A DNA stretch of 26,723 bases from Pseudomonadota bacterium (GTDB lineage: Bacteria > Bdellovibrionota > Oligoflexia > Oligoflexales > Oligoflexaceae), in assembly GCA_029556045.1 (NCBI GenBank), contig JAKQGS010000344.1, positions 1 to 26,723 of the forward strand, read 5' to 3'. Below the pieces are notes generated by a model, which saw only the letters and a program-made list of their open reading frames with translations, was not told where the DNA came from and searched no databases. This document shows, piece by piece, positions 15,501 to 22,190 of the stretch (positions are counted from its first letter, which is position 1; each line of letters starts with the position of its first letter). The translations under genes were made by a program, and so were the position numbers.

Positions 15501-15538
15501 CAATCTCTGAGAGCTTCCATACCATACATATGTATGGT
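15497..15538 (+). promoter_or_regulatory. imuA promoter with the same 18-bp palindromic operator
   Basis: TTGACA (15497-15502), overlapping the mcp stop, is followed after 17 bases by TACCAT (15520-15525). The palindrome ACCATACATATGTATGGT (15521-15538) is identical to the one at imuB, and the shared block extends to 22 bases. Geometry relative to the -35 is also identical. Transcription would start near 15532, giving a leader of only about 13-25 bases before imuA. Confidence 0.75.
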
Positions 15539-15556
15539 TAAATCATGGAGCTGCTC

Positions 15557-16195
15557 ATGCTGTCCCTGTCATCCCCGCATGAAAATTCAACGCTGGTTGC
15601 CTCCCCGCTGGAGAATGTCATGCGGGGGTGTCAACTCAGTCCAGGCATCGTGTCAACCCTGGCGTCCGGCGTGACGTCGCTCGATGCCCTGCTGAAGGGG
15701 GGACTGCGTTATGGCGAAGTGACCGAATGGGGGATCCCATGGGGGCGAGGAGGGCGTGCGTTGCTTGTGCGCTTTCTCGCCGCCCTGCCCCCGGATCAGT
15801 GGGGATTGTGGGTACACTCACGCCCTGACGTCATGGTTAATCCTCCCGCTTTTGCCGCGTATGGAGTCTCTCTGGAGCGTGTGCGTTTTTGTCAGACATC
15901 GCAGCCCCTGACGGATCTGAAAGCGATCTTTATGCAGGATTTTTTTCGTTTGATCGTGCTTGATCTGCAGACGCCGCTCTCGTCAGATGAGTGTGCTTTT
16001 TTATCGCAACGGGCCAAGGCGAATCGGCAGATCATTATTCTGGTGCGGCATTTTTTTCTAGCCAGTGAACGGGGGAATGTCTGGGCGAAACGTCGTGTGA
16101 ACTGCTGGCAGGATGAAAAGTCCGGTTTGATCGTGACACGGGGGATTAAGGGCATGGATCCACAAGTCCACAACCATTCGTTCCGACCTCGTTAA
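15557..16195 (+). CDS. imuA: ImuA, RecA-like mutasome accessory protein
   Basis: ImuA (also called SulA-like or RecA-NT) works with ImuB and DnaE2 in SOS mutagenesis, probably through RecA contact. The roughly 212-residue product has the RecA-like opening SGVTSLDALLKGGLRYGEVTEW followed by a degenerate nucleotide-binding loop (GIPWGRGGRALLVRFL). The loop lacks the canonical GKT/S, as in other ImuA proteins. A core strand FRLIVLDLQ follows. I prefer the ATG at 15557, which has GGAG six bases upstream. The in-frame ATG at 15545 lies seven bases past the operator with no ribosome site. It is separated from imuB-dnaE2 by the chemosensory genes but shares their promoter type. It overlaps the convergent YaiI gene tail-to-tail by four bases. 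Confidence 0.85.
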   Translation: MLSLSSPHENSTLVASPLENVMRGCQLSPGIVSTLASGVTSLDALLKGGLRYGEVTEWGIPWGRGGRALLVRFLAALPPDQWGLWVHSRPDVMVNPPAFAAYGVSLERVRFCQTSQPLTDLKAIFMQDFFRLIVLDLQTPLSSDECAFLSQRAKANRQIIILVRHFFLASERGNVWAKRRVNCWQDEKSGLIVTRGIKGMDPQVHNHSFRPR

Positions 16196-16686
16196 GTCGA
16201 CGATGACGGGGGACTTTTACGCAAAAGCATCGTCACCAGCCGATCCAATGCATCTGCAAAGCGTTTTTTGTCAGTGTCCCCCATAGGCCTGGGACCGCCA
16301 CCCTGAATCACAGAAGAGTCACGAAGGTCCTGCAGAAGATTGCGGGTGGCCAGGCGTTCGCCGATATTTTTTTGATCGATGACCTCGCCGCGGGTGTTCA
16401 GAACAATGCCCCCTTTCGCAACCACGCGTGCCGCCAAGGGAACATCCGCGGTGATGACGATCTCGAAGGGAGCCACATGCTCAGCAATATAGTCATCCGC
16501 CGCATCGGGATGTCCTGGCACACAGATCATGCTGATATGCTGGCCAGGGGGAAGGGATACAATGGAATTCCCCACCACCACAACCGGCAGGGTGCGTCTC
16601 TGGGATGTTTTAACCACCAGTTCCCGGATGAGTTTGGGGCAGCCGTCGTTGTCGATCCACAGGCGTTTAGCTGGTGTTGTCTGCAA
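16192..16686 (-). CDS. YaiI/YqxD (DUF188) family protein
   Basis: A cytoplasmic protein of the UPF0178/DUF188 family, distantly PIN-like, whose role is unestablished. Family features are LWIDNDGCPKLIRE (usual form WVDADACPxxI), a central VITADVPLAARVVAKGG, LNTRGEVI, and RNLLQDLR. Relatives are about 150 residues and begin just before the WVDADACP segment. I therefore choose the TTG at 16686 (164 residues), preceded by GGCGGA at good spacing and just downstream of a TATAAT. The frame is open to 16803, but a start there has no ribosome site and would add residues that relatives lack. The start remains uncertain. In the first motif the usual DADAC is DNDGC; both Asp residues remain. Confidence 0.85.
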   Translation of the reverse strand: MQTTPAKRLWIDNDGCPKLIRELVVKTSQRRTLPVVVVGNSIVSLPPGQHISMICVPGHPDAADDYIAEHVAPFEIVITADVPLAARVVAKGGIVLNTRGEVIDQKNIGERLATRNLLQDLRDSSVIQGGGPRPMGDTDKKRFADALDRLVTMLLRKSPPSSST

Positions 16687-16705
16687 AGTATAATCCGCCA
16701 ATTTT

Positions 16706-16736
16706 ATTATATGATTTCCAAAGTCGTTGATCTCAA
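16706..16736 (-). promoter_or_regulatory. Possible promoter of the YaiI-family gene
   Basis: A perfect TATAAT (16711-16706, minus strand) is preceded by TTGAGA (16736-16731) with a long 19-base spacer. Transcription would begin about 12 bases before the TTG start chosen for the YaiI-family gene, which supports the short form of that protein. Confidence 0.3.
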
Positions 16737-16817
16737 CCCCCAAACCTAATAAAAAGCCCCCACTTAAATCAAGCCATTTCAGGGTGAGTTGCCCGCAGGT
16801 CAAGGAAACCGCTTCAT

Positions 16818-17210
16818 ATGCTGACGAAAACTACTATTGTAACTTGGATCTTCGCATGGTCGGCCTCAATGTTAACGTCCTCCCTGTTTGCCAAAGATTT
16901 TGAGACCAAAACAACCTACAAGGGCATGAGAGTCTGCGAGGAAAAAATTAAGACGATGGTGACGGGTCTTGAACTGATGCTGATTCAGGTGGAAGGCCCC
17001 ATTGAGGGAGATTACGCCGTATTGCCTATTACATTGACGCTCGAGGGTTTTGACAACAAGGGTGTATCCGCTGAGATCATCCATTATTCCGTCGTCGTTG
17101 AGCATACCAATTCGGATAATGAACACTGGACCAACCCCTACCGGTTCGAAATGCTTGGTGAGGGAGACCAGTGTTGGATTAAAACTTACGAGTTTATGGG
17201 TTCGCGTTAA
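16818..17210 (+). CDS. Small secreted hypothetical protein
   Basis: I do not recognise this 130-residue protein. It begins with a Sec signal peptide: Lys4, a hydrophobic stretch about 6-24, and a likely cleavage after LFA at residue 25. The mature part has two cysteines (40 and 119) that could form one disulfide in the periplasm. It appears beta-rich, with many alternating stretches (YAVLPITLTLEGF, IIHYSVVVEHT). AGGA lies 11 bases before the ATG at 16818. It is divergent from the YaiI-family gene and convergent with the TauE-family gene, with a hairpin in the latter gap. Confidence 0.75.
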   Translation: MLTKTTIVTWIFAWSASMLTSSLFAKDFETKTTYKGMRVCEEKIKTMVTGLELMLIQVEGPIEGDYAVLPITLTLEGFDNKGVSAEIIHYSVVVEHTNSDNEHWTNPYRFEMLGEGDQCWIKTYEFMGSR

Positions 17211-17220
17211 ATCTTATTGA

Positions 17221-17248
17221 GAGGCCATCATTTAGATAAGATGGCTTC
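17221..17248. terminator. Hairpin between convergent genes
   Basis: GAGGCCATC (17221-17229) pairs with GATGGCTTC (17240-17248) over nine positions with one G-T wobble and a 10-base A/T-rich loop. It starts 11 bases after the secreted-protein stop and reaches the stop codon of the convergent TauE-family gene. That placement fits a bidirectional terminator. T-runs are poor on both sides. Confidence 0.5.
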
Positions 17249-18066
17249 TATAAAAACTCTTTGCCCATGATGAAGATTCCCATAACCAGCACAAACCATC
17301 CGAAGGCTGGCTCCAGTTTTTTACCGGGAATGAATTTGGCAAAATGGGTTCCCAGTAGAATTCCCACCACCGCTATACCGGCAAACAGGCCCAGAAACCC
17401 CCAATCGATGTAAGCCGTGGTCTGGATGTCTCCTACGAATCCGATCAGGGATTTGGCTGCGATAATCATCAAAGAGGTTCCTACGGCAATTTTCATGGGT
17501 ACACGGGCTAACACCACCAGGGCCGGGATGACGAGAAACCCGCCGCCAGCCCCCACAAATCCGGTAATGGCACCAACCACAATACCCTCCAGCGCAATCA
17601 GCAGGTAATTTTTAGGTGTGGTGTCCTGATTGGTGGCTGTGGCGTCGCCTTCAGTCGGTGCGTTCACCTTTTTGCGGCGGATCATGGACAGCGACGCCCA
17701 CACCATAATGGCCGCAAAGACTCCCATGATCAGGCTGTTTTTTGACAGCGTAAAGTTGGCGGCAGAAAACACGGGATCCGGGATAGCTGGGACGACGAAT
17801 CTCCTGGCACCATATACCCCTATAAACGAGGGGACGGCGAAAACCAGTCCGGTTTTAAAATCGATCATTTTATTTTTGGCGTAGGTCAGTGCTCCCACCA
17901 GAGCTGTGCTGCCCACCACCACCAATGAGTAAGCGGTGGCGAGGCTTGGTTGGATATCAAAGATGTAAACCAGAATCGGCACCGTTAAAATGGATCCTCC
18001 ACCCCCGATCACCCCCAGGGAAAGTCCGACGACAAAAGCCAGCAGGTATCCGATTATCAGTGTCAT
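17248..18066 (-). CDS. TauE/SafE family sulfite/organosulfur exporter
   Basis: A 272-residue inner-membrane transporter of the TauE/SafE (DUF81) family, whose members export or import sulfite, sulfoacetate and related anions. The family's duplicated architecture is clear. The first half has the Gly-rich loop GVIGGGGSILTVPILV (18-33); the second half repeats it as GFVGAGGGFLVIPALV. About eight hydrophobic helices are visible, with a polar loop between halves (about 130-150, RRKKVNAPTEGDATATNQD). AAGGAG sits seven bases before the ATG. It is divergent from a YeeE/YedE pair, so the neighbourhood points to sulfur-compound transport. The substrate cannot be told from sequence. Confidence 0.9.
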   Translation of the reverse strand: MTLIIGYLLAFVVGLSLGVIGGGGSILTVPILVYIFDIQPSLATAYSLVVVGSTALVGALTYAKNKMIDFKTGLVFAVPSFIGVYGARRFVVPAIPDPVFSAANFTLSKNSLIMGVFAAIMVWASLSMIRRKKVNAPTEGDATATNQDTTPKNYLLIALEGIVVGAITGFVGAGGGFLVIPALVVLARVPMKIAVGTSLMIIAAKSLIGFVGDIQTTAYIDWGFLGLFAGIAVVGILLGTHFAKFIPGKKLEPAFGWFVLVMGIFIMGKEFL

Positions 18067-18428
18067 AACTTAACTCCTTGCCTGCGGAAACGTGAAACGA
18101 TGCGACACCTCAAGTGTATCAAGAAACGTGCCGTGGCCTTCCAGGGATGGAGTGTTAGCGGATTGAATCGTAAAAACAGGGGAATATGTGCGATGATAGG
18201 CCGTATCAATAATTCCTATCCCCTTCACCCTCCGGCTAATTTGTCTTATTTCGTTGTCATGCCCCCTCATAGTGATGAGACATTATGAAACATTCTATCT
18301 CAGGGGTGTGGCTATATTTTTAATAATAACAGAAAGTTGCATGGATGAGTCGATTTGTTTCGATTGGCCCACTTTTTGGATAACCGAGCGGCGTGGAATG
18401 GATCCCTTTTACGGAAAGGAATGAAACT
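18067..18428. other. Intergenic region between divergent sulfur-transport genes
   Basis: This 362-base gap must hold the promoters of the TauE-family gene (minus) and the YeeE pair (plus). I see no coding frame with a credible start and no confident promoter. There is an imperfect inverted repeat with outer arms CCCCT (18263-18267) and AGGGG (18302-18306), enclosing GACATT and AACATT half-repeats. It could be an operator for a shared regulator. TATATT at 18312-18317 is a possible -10 for the plus-strand genes without a good -35. Confidence 0.35.
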
Positions 18429-18851
18429 ATGGTGCCAGAGGCATGGATAAATGGACTGATCGGCGGCATTCTCATTGGAATTGCCAGCTCCATCGTGCTG
18501 ATTTTCAGCGGACGCATCCTGGGAATCAGCGGCGTGGTGGGCGGCATCATTAAACCGAAGCGGCATGAGTTTGGCTGGCGCTTGTCTGCCCTTTTGGGGT
18601 TATTCACGGGGGGCGCTCTCATGTACGTTAGCGATCCCACGTATTTCCAGATAGACCTGCAGCGTCCTCCCCTGATGATTGTCGCAGCTGGTTTGCTGGT
18701 GGGGTTTGGGACACGATTGGGTAATGGCTGCACCAGTGGACATGGAGTTTGCGGCCTCTCGCGTTTTTCCTTTCGCTCCCTGATCGCTACTCTGGTCTTT
18801 ATGGCAGCGGGCATCATCACAGTGTTTGCCGTCGAACAATGGGGAGGTTAA
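18429..18851 (+). CDS. YeeE/YedE family transporter, N-terminal-half protein
   Basis: A 140-residue membrane protein corresponding to the first half of YeeE/YedE (TsuA-type) thiosulfate/sulfur transporters, as in the split PmpA/PmpB form. Hydrophobic helices lie near 8-30, 52-67, 83-96 and 115-136. The key conserved loop is GNGCTSGHGVCG (98-109) with Cys101 and Cys108; the GCxSGH motif is the substrate-handling cysteine site in the family. GGAAAGGA lies eight bases before the ATG at 18429. An in-frame GTG at 18393 is less likely. The partner half-transporter begins two bases after its stop. Confidence 0.9.
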   Translation: MVPEAWINGLIGGILIGIASSIVLIFSGRILGISGVVGGIIKPKRHEFGWRLSALLGLFTGGALMYVSDPTYFQIDLQRPPLMIVAAGLLVGFGTRLGNGCTSGHGVCGLSRFSFRSLIATLVFMAAGIITVFAVEQWGG

Positions 18852-18853
18852 CC

Positions 18854-19288
18854 ATGAAAAATCATATGATCGCAGCCTTTGTCGCTGGTGTTATCTTTGC
18901 TATCGGATTGGGCTATTCGGGTATGACACAGCCCGCCAAGGTTGTGGGATTTCTGGATCTGTTTGGGCAGTGGGATCCTTCTCTGATGTTCGTCATGATG
19001 GGGGCGATCGGTAGTCACCTCTTCGCTTATCGCCTGATTAAAAAACGCACGAGCCCTCTGTTGGGTGGATCCTTTCAGATACCATCCATGAAAAGCCTCG
19101 ACGGACGCTTGATTGCCGGGGCAGCGATCTTTGGGATCGGCTGGGGATTGGGAGGGTTTTGTCCGGGACCTGCCCTGGCGTCAGCTTTTTCAGGCAGCAG
19201 CACCGTGTGGCTGTTTCTGGGAGCCATGATCCTTGGCATGATCATCTACGCCATGGTGGAGCCGACCCTGACCAAAGTTAGAAAGTAA
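18854..19288 (+). CDS. YeeE/YedE family transporter, C-terminal-half protein
   Basis: A 144-residue membrane protein forming the second half of the split YeeE/YedE transporter. It has GYSGMTQPAKVVGFLDLFGQWDPSL (20-44) and the conserved GGFCPGPAL motif (100-108) with Cys103, matching the second conserved cysteine loop of full-length YeeE. Helices are near 6-23, 42-60, 86-100 and 116-136. GGGGAGG sits six bases before the ATG at 18854, overlapping the end of the upstream partner. The two are almost certainly made and assembled together to import a reduced sulfur compound. The downstream gap contains a terminator-like hairpin. Confidence 0.92.
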   Translation: MKNHMIAAFVAGVIFAIGLGYSGMTQPAKVVGFLDLFGQWDPSLMFVMMGAIGSHLFAYRLIKKRTSPLLGGSFQIPSMKSLDGRLIAGAAIFGIGWGLGGFCPGPALASAFSGSSTVWLFLGAMILGMIIYAMVEPTLTKVRK

Positions 19289-19317
19289 ATTTATCTTTGG
19301 GGTGGAATGGGAGCAGG

Positions 19318-19341
19318 GGGGACTGTTTTGGCAACAGCCCC
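19318..19341. terminator. Hairpin between convergent YeeE and lipoprotein genes
   Basis: GGGG-A-CTGTT (19318-19327) pairs with AACAG-CCCC (19333-19341), giving nine base pairs with one bulged A. It lies in the 64-base gap between two convergent genes. No strong T-run follows on either side, so it is a probable but imperfect terminator. Confidence 0.4.
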
Positions 19342-19352
19342 TATGCTTTGAG

Positions 19353-19928
19353 TCAAAGGGTGGTTTCCGGTTTTTGAATTTCCACCTGGCAGTGGGTTTT
19401 ACGCCCGGGTTGACAGGAAATGACCACGGATTTGTCCGTCGATTCGAAACGTTTGCCACCCTCACTGCGGAGGTCATCACTGAGCGCAGCCCACATGCGA
19501 TCGGCATCGGTAAGCGGGCTTCCCATGGGCTCCACAAAACTTAATTCCGCACGATAGGAGTCTCGGAGTGTGCTGATCCGCGTGGGTAGATCGTCAGTCA
19601 CCCCCTTGATGCGCAGGAAAATTTGGCAGGAAACTGCAAAAGCTGAGCTGCAGTCGATTGTGAGCACCTTGTCGACGGTTTCAAATTTCTTCACAATGAG
19701 ATCACCGCGGGGCTCCGAGGCGGCCAGCCCACTGAGGGCATCCCACAGTTTGTAAGACTCTGGACCAGGGGTAAAACTCGCCAATATCCCGCGGTCGGTC
19801 TCGGTGCGATAGACCGTATACCGACTATCCAGGTCTGGGGTCGTCTGTAATTTTGAGGATGTGTTGGAATTGCCGCATCCAGTGGCCAATACCGTGCCCA
19901 GGATGCACGTCCAAAGAACTCTTTTCAT
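19353..19928 (-). CDS. Hypothetical lipoprotein with duplicated CX7C unit
   Basis: I do not recognise the family. The 191-residue product has a lipoprotein signal (MKRVLWTCILGTVLATGC) with lipidated Cys18. The mature part has two similar units. Residues 59-106 have LWDALS, then KKFETVDKVLTIDC and VSCQIFLRI. Residues 143-185 have MWAALS, then KRFESTDKSVVISC and THCQVEIQ. Each unit holds a CX7C pair (93/101 and 172/180). This looks like an internal duplication with two disulfides. The ATG at 19928 has GGGAG six bases upstream; the ATG at 19946 overlaps that ribosome site and is rejected. It lies downstream of lexA on the same strand but has its own palindrome-bearing promoter region. Confidence 0.75.
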   Translation of the reverse strand: MKRVLWTCILGTVLATGCGNSNTSSKLQTTPDLDSRYTVYRTETDRGILASFTPGPESYKLWDALSGLAASEPRGDLIVKKFETVDKVLTIDCSSAFAVSCQIFLRIKGVTDDLPTRISTLRDSYRAELSFVEPMGSPLTDADRMWAALSDDLRSEGGKRFESTDKSVVISCQPGRKTHCQVEIQKPETTL

Positions 19929-19949
19929 ACCGATCTCCCTCCTCATGGT

Positions 19950-19980
19950 TTGATATGACGCAGTGGCCTGCGTCTATCAA
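19950..19980 (-). promoter_or_regulatory. Long inverted repeat over a possible lipoprotein promoter
   Basis: Arms TTGATA-T-GACGCAG (19950-19963) and CTGCGTC-TATCAA (19968-19980) pair over 13 positions with one bulged T and a TGGC loop. Read on the minus strand, TTGATA (19980-19975) and TCATAT (19958-19953) form -35 and -10 candidates with a 16-base spacer inside the repeat. It could be an operator for the lipoprotein gene or a terminator of lexA; no T-run follows. Confidence 0.45.
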
Positions 19981-20058
19981 TGCCAGTGCGAAAGACGTGC
20001 CATTCAGGTTGAAACCATTGATGGGATTGTGTTTCAGTCGGGAGTTTAGAAAGGACTG

Positions 20059-20715
20059 CTAAAATACCCGTTGGAGGGCGATCACCCGCCCAATCACCTC
20101 GAACGGTTCTTCAGCGGCAAAAATCGGTTTAAATCGTGGGTTTTCTGGTTTGAGGTACCACCCTTTTTTGGAGTCTCGTTCCAAGCGTTTGACGGTGGCT
20201 TCATCCCCCAGCATGGCAATCACGATGCTACCCTTGGGGGCTTCTTCTTGTTTTTTCACAATGAGCCAGTCCCCATCCAGAATGCCGGCTTCCACCATGC
20301 TTTCCCCTTCGGCTTGCAGGGCAAACAGTTGGTGCGGAAGTGGTTTGGGGGAGGGGATCAGTTCTGGAGAAATTTTCAGAGTACCCACCACATCTTCGAT
20401 GGCCTCCACCGGCACACCGGCTGGGACGGATCCCAGTATGGGAATGGTCCAGGCATGATCCACCGGCTCGTAGGCGATCGCATGAGATCGAGAGGATGGG
20501 GTGTCTTTCAGGATCAGGGAACGTGCTCTTTGTTTGGGGGCTGATTTTAAAAACCCTTTGCGTCGCAGGGACGCCACCATATCCTGGGCAGAACCGATGG
20601 CGGCATAACCCATGTAATCACAGAGCTCTCGCAGGGAGGGGGCGATGCCATGCTTTTCCGTGTGCTTGCGGATGACATCCAGCGCTTTGCGTTGCCGTGC
20701 GGTGAGTTCTTCCAT
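20059..20715 (-). CDS. lexA: LexA repressor, SOS regulator
   Basis: The self-cleaving repressor of the SOS response. The 218-residue protein has an N-terminal winged-helix domain (about 1-68: LTARQRKALDVI, APSLRELCDYMGYAAIGSAQDMVASLRRKGFL). It has the cleavage bond Ala99-Gly100 (GSVPAGVPV), and the serine-lysine dyad at Ser139 (GESM) and Lys176 (ATVKRLERD). All catalytic parts are intact. The recognition-helix region (YAAIGSAQDMVASL) differs from the E. coli form (FRSPNAAEEHLKAL), consistent with a different operator. The ATG at 20715 follows GGGAGAGG. The gene lies 24 bases after an M48 protease gene on the same strand. No copy of the imu palindrome is visible upstream of either gene. Confidence 0.95.
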   Translation of the reverse strand: MEELTARQRKALDVIRKHTEKHGIAPSLRELCDYMGYAAIGSAQDMVASLRRKGFLKSAPKQRARSLILKDTPSSRSHAIAYEPVDHAWTIPILGSVPAGVPVEAIEDVVGTLKISPELIPSPKPLPHQLFALQAEGESMVEAGILDGDWLIVKKQEEAPKGSIVIAMLGDEATVKRLERDSKKGWYLKPENPRFKPIFAAEEPFEVIGRVIALQRVF

Positions 20716-20739
20716 GCGCAATCCTCTCCCTGCAGTCCA

Positions 20740-22008
20740 CTAACCAATGTAACTCATCGCCCGTAAACGCTCAAGCATCGGAGGGTGGGAATGATACATG
20801 GCGGAAAACAATGGGTGGCTTAGAGGCATGGCCTGATTATTCTCCCGTAACTTGAGTAAGGCATCCCCAAGGAGGCGTTTGTTAGTGGTCTGCTGGAGTG
20901 CAAAGGCATCGGCCGCAAATTCATTGCGGCGGCTGAGGTAAGAACTCAGAGGTTGAATGATGAATCCCAGGGGGGAAAACCATAGGGAAAACACCACCAA
21001 TGCCCCGTAGGTACTGGCGCCCCTCATGCCAAAGGCGTGGTAAAACATGTCCAGTGGCAGACACAGACTGAGCCCCCACAGCATAAGTCCCGTCATGAAA
21101 AAGCCACGCACCAGTGACCAGCGGATGTGATGGAGTTTGAAATGTCCCAACTCGTGGGCCATTACCGCAACAATTTCGTCCGCTGACATGGACTTGACGA
21201 GGGTATCAAAGAGCACAATTTTCTTTTTGCCAAAAACCCCCGTGAAATAGGCATTGCCATGGGATGATCGTTTGGAAGCGTCCATCACGGAGATACCGTC
21301 CGCCGCAAAATCCACCCGTTTGGCCAGTTCAAAAATTTTGGTTTTGAGTTCCCCGTCTTCCAGAGGTTGAAATTTATTAAACAAGGGCGCCAGAAAGGTA
21401 GGATAAAGCCAGGCTGTTAACAGGCTGAAACCAAACATCAATCCCCAAGCCCAGAGCCACCAGGTGTCCCCCATGCGTTCCATCACCCAGAGGATAGCGC
21501 TGAGCAGGGCGCCACCCAGAACAAATCCCAGGATCAAACCCTTGACCCGGTCCACAATGAAGCCCCGCACGGTCTGACGGTTAAACCCATGTTTTTGTTC
21601 GATGCCGAAGGTATTGATCACCTCAAAGGGCAGGCTGAGCAAACTGCTGGCCAGACTCAAAATGGTAAAGAAGATTAACCCCACCACTATCGGATCAGGT
21701 GCCAGCTTCAGGGACAGGTCCTGGCTCAGGCGCTCGGCCCATCCGAAACCCCCAAGGGCGATAAAAGTCAGGGTCACCGCCGCAGAAATCCAGCCCTCCC
21801 ATAGACCGAATCGATTCTTGTCGAGGGAATATTGAAGCGTTTTGCCCATATCCTCCGGTTTTATGCCCAGGATCTTTTGGGCTTCCCGCTGCCGATCTGG
21901 CGCAGCATAATAGCGTCTATTTAAAATTGATAAGAATGTTTCTATTATTTCCTGTGCGATTCTAATGACAATAAATACGACGAGAAGTATGGTCGGTGTC
22001 AGGGTCAC
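20740..22008 (-). CDS. M48 family membrane metalloprotease (Ste24/CAAX protease type)
   Basis: A 422-residue inner-membrane zinc protease of the M48A (Ste24) type, larger than HtpX (about 290). Zinc ligands are His285 and His289 in AHELGH (284-289) with catalytic Glu286, and a third ligand Glu363 in RRNEFAADAFA. Asp367 completes the signature. About seven hydrophobic helices are visible, including 5-28, 74-92, 107-126, 155-176, 184-205, 301-320 and 335-355. The N-terminal part has the EIIETFLSILNRRY and NRFGLWEG segments typical of bacterial Ste24 homologues. Start is GTG at 22008 with AAGGA seven bases upstream. lexA follows after 24 bases, so the two are probably co-transcribed. Confidence 0.92.
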   Translation of the reverse strand: MTLTPTILLVVFIVIRIAQEIIETFLSILNRRYYAAPDRQREAQKILGIKPEDMGKTLQYSLDKNRFGLWEGWISAAVTLTFIALGGFGWAERLSQDLSLKLAPDPIVVGLIFFTILSLASSLLSLPFEVINTFGIEQKHGFNRQTVRGFIVDRVKGLILGFVLGGALLSAILWVMERMGDTWWLWAWGLMFGFSLLTAWLYPTFLAPLFNKFQPLEDGELKTKIFELAKRVDFAADGISVMDASKRSSHGNAYFTGVFGKKKIVLFDTLVKSMSADEIVAVMAHELGHFKLHHIRWSLVRGFFMTGLMLWGLSLCLPLDMFYHAFGMRGASTYGALVVFSLWFSPLGFIIQPLSSYLSRRNEFAADAFALQQTTNKRLLGDALLKLRENNQAMPLSHPLFSAMYHSHPPMLERLRAMSYIG

Positions 22009-22053
22009 GATGCTTTCCTTCAGGCGGTGATGGGAATTTAGCTTGGTCTGATA

Positions 22054-22082
22054 TTCATAACCTTTTTTATCAATGGTGCCAA
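22054..22082 (-). promoter_or_regulatory. Predicted promoter of the M48 protease-lexA unit
   Basis: On the minus strand TTGGCA (22082-22077) is followed after exactly 17 bases by TATGAA (22059-22054). Transcription would start near 22047, about 40 bases before the GTG. The sequence here does not contain the imu-type palindrome. Confidence 0.45.
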
Positions 22083-22106
22083 GAATTCTAACGGGTTAAA
22101 TCTGAA

Positions 22107-22135
22107 TTGAAATTGCCGGGGAGATGGATTAGAAC
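22107..22135 (+). promoter_or_regulatory. Possible promoter of the peptide transporter operon
   Basis: TTGAAA (22107-22112) and TAGAAC (22130-22135) are separated by 17 bases, giving a leader of about 50 bases before the first ATPase gene. Both hexamers are imperfect. Confidence 0.35.
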
Positions 22136-22190
22136 GGTGGGATTCTTTTTTTGGCCAATATCTTGGATTAACAATTAGCGGGAACTGATT

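Noticed and set aside
16687..16803. Long N-terminal extension of the YaiI-family protein
   Set aside because: Relatives start just before the WVDADACP-like motif, the extension has no ribosome site, and it would contain a TATAAT promoter element.
18070..18288. Short open frames on both strands in the tauE-yeeE gap
   Set aside because: Neither has a good ribosome site, and they overlap each other where promoters are expected.
20780..20800. ATACATGG near the end of the M48 protease gene as a half-site of the imu palindrome upstream of lexA
   Set aside because: Only one partial half matches, it is not palindromic, and it is explained by coding sequence near the conserved C-terminus.
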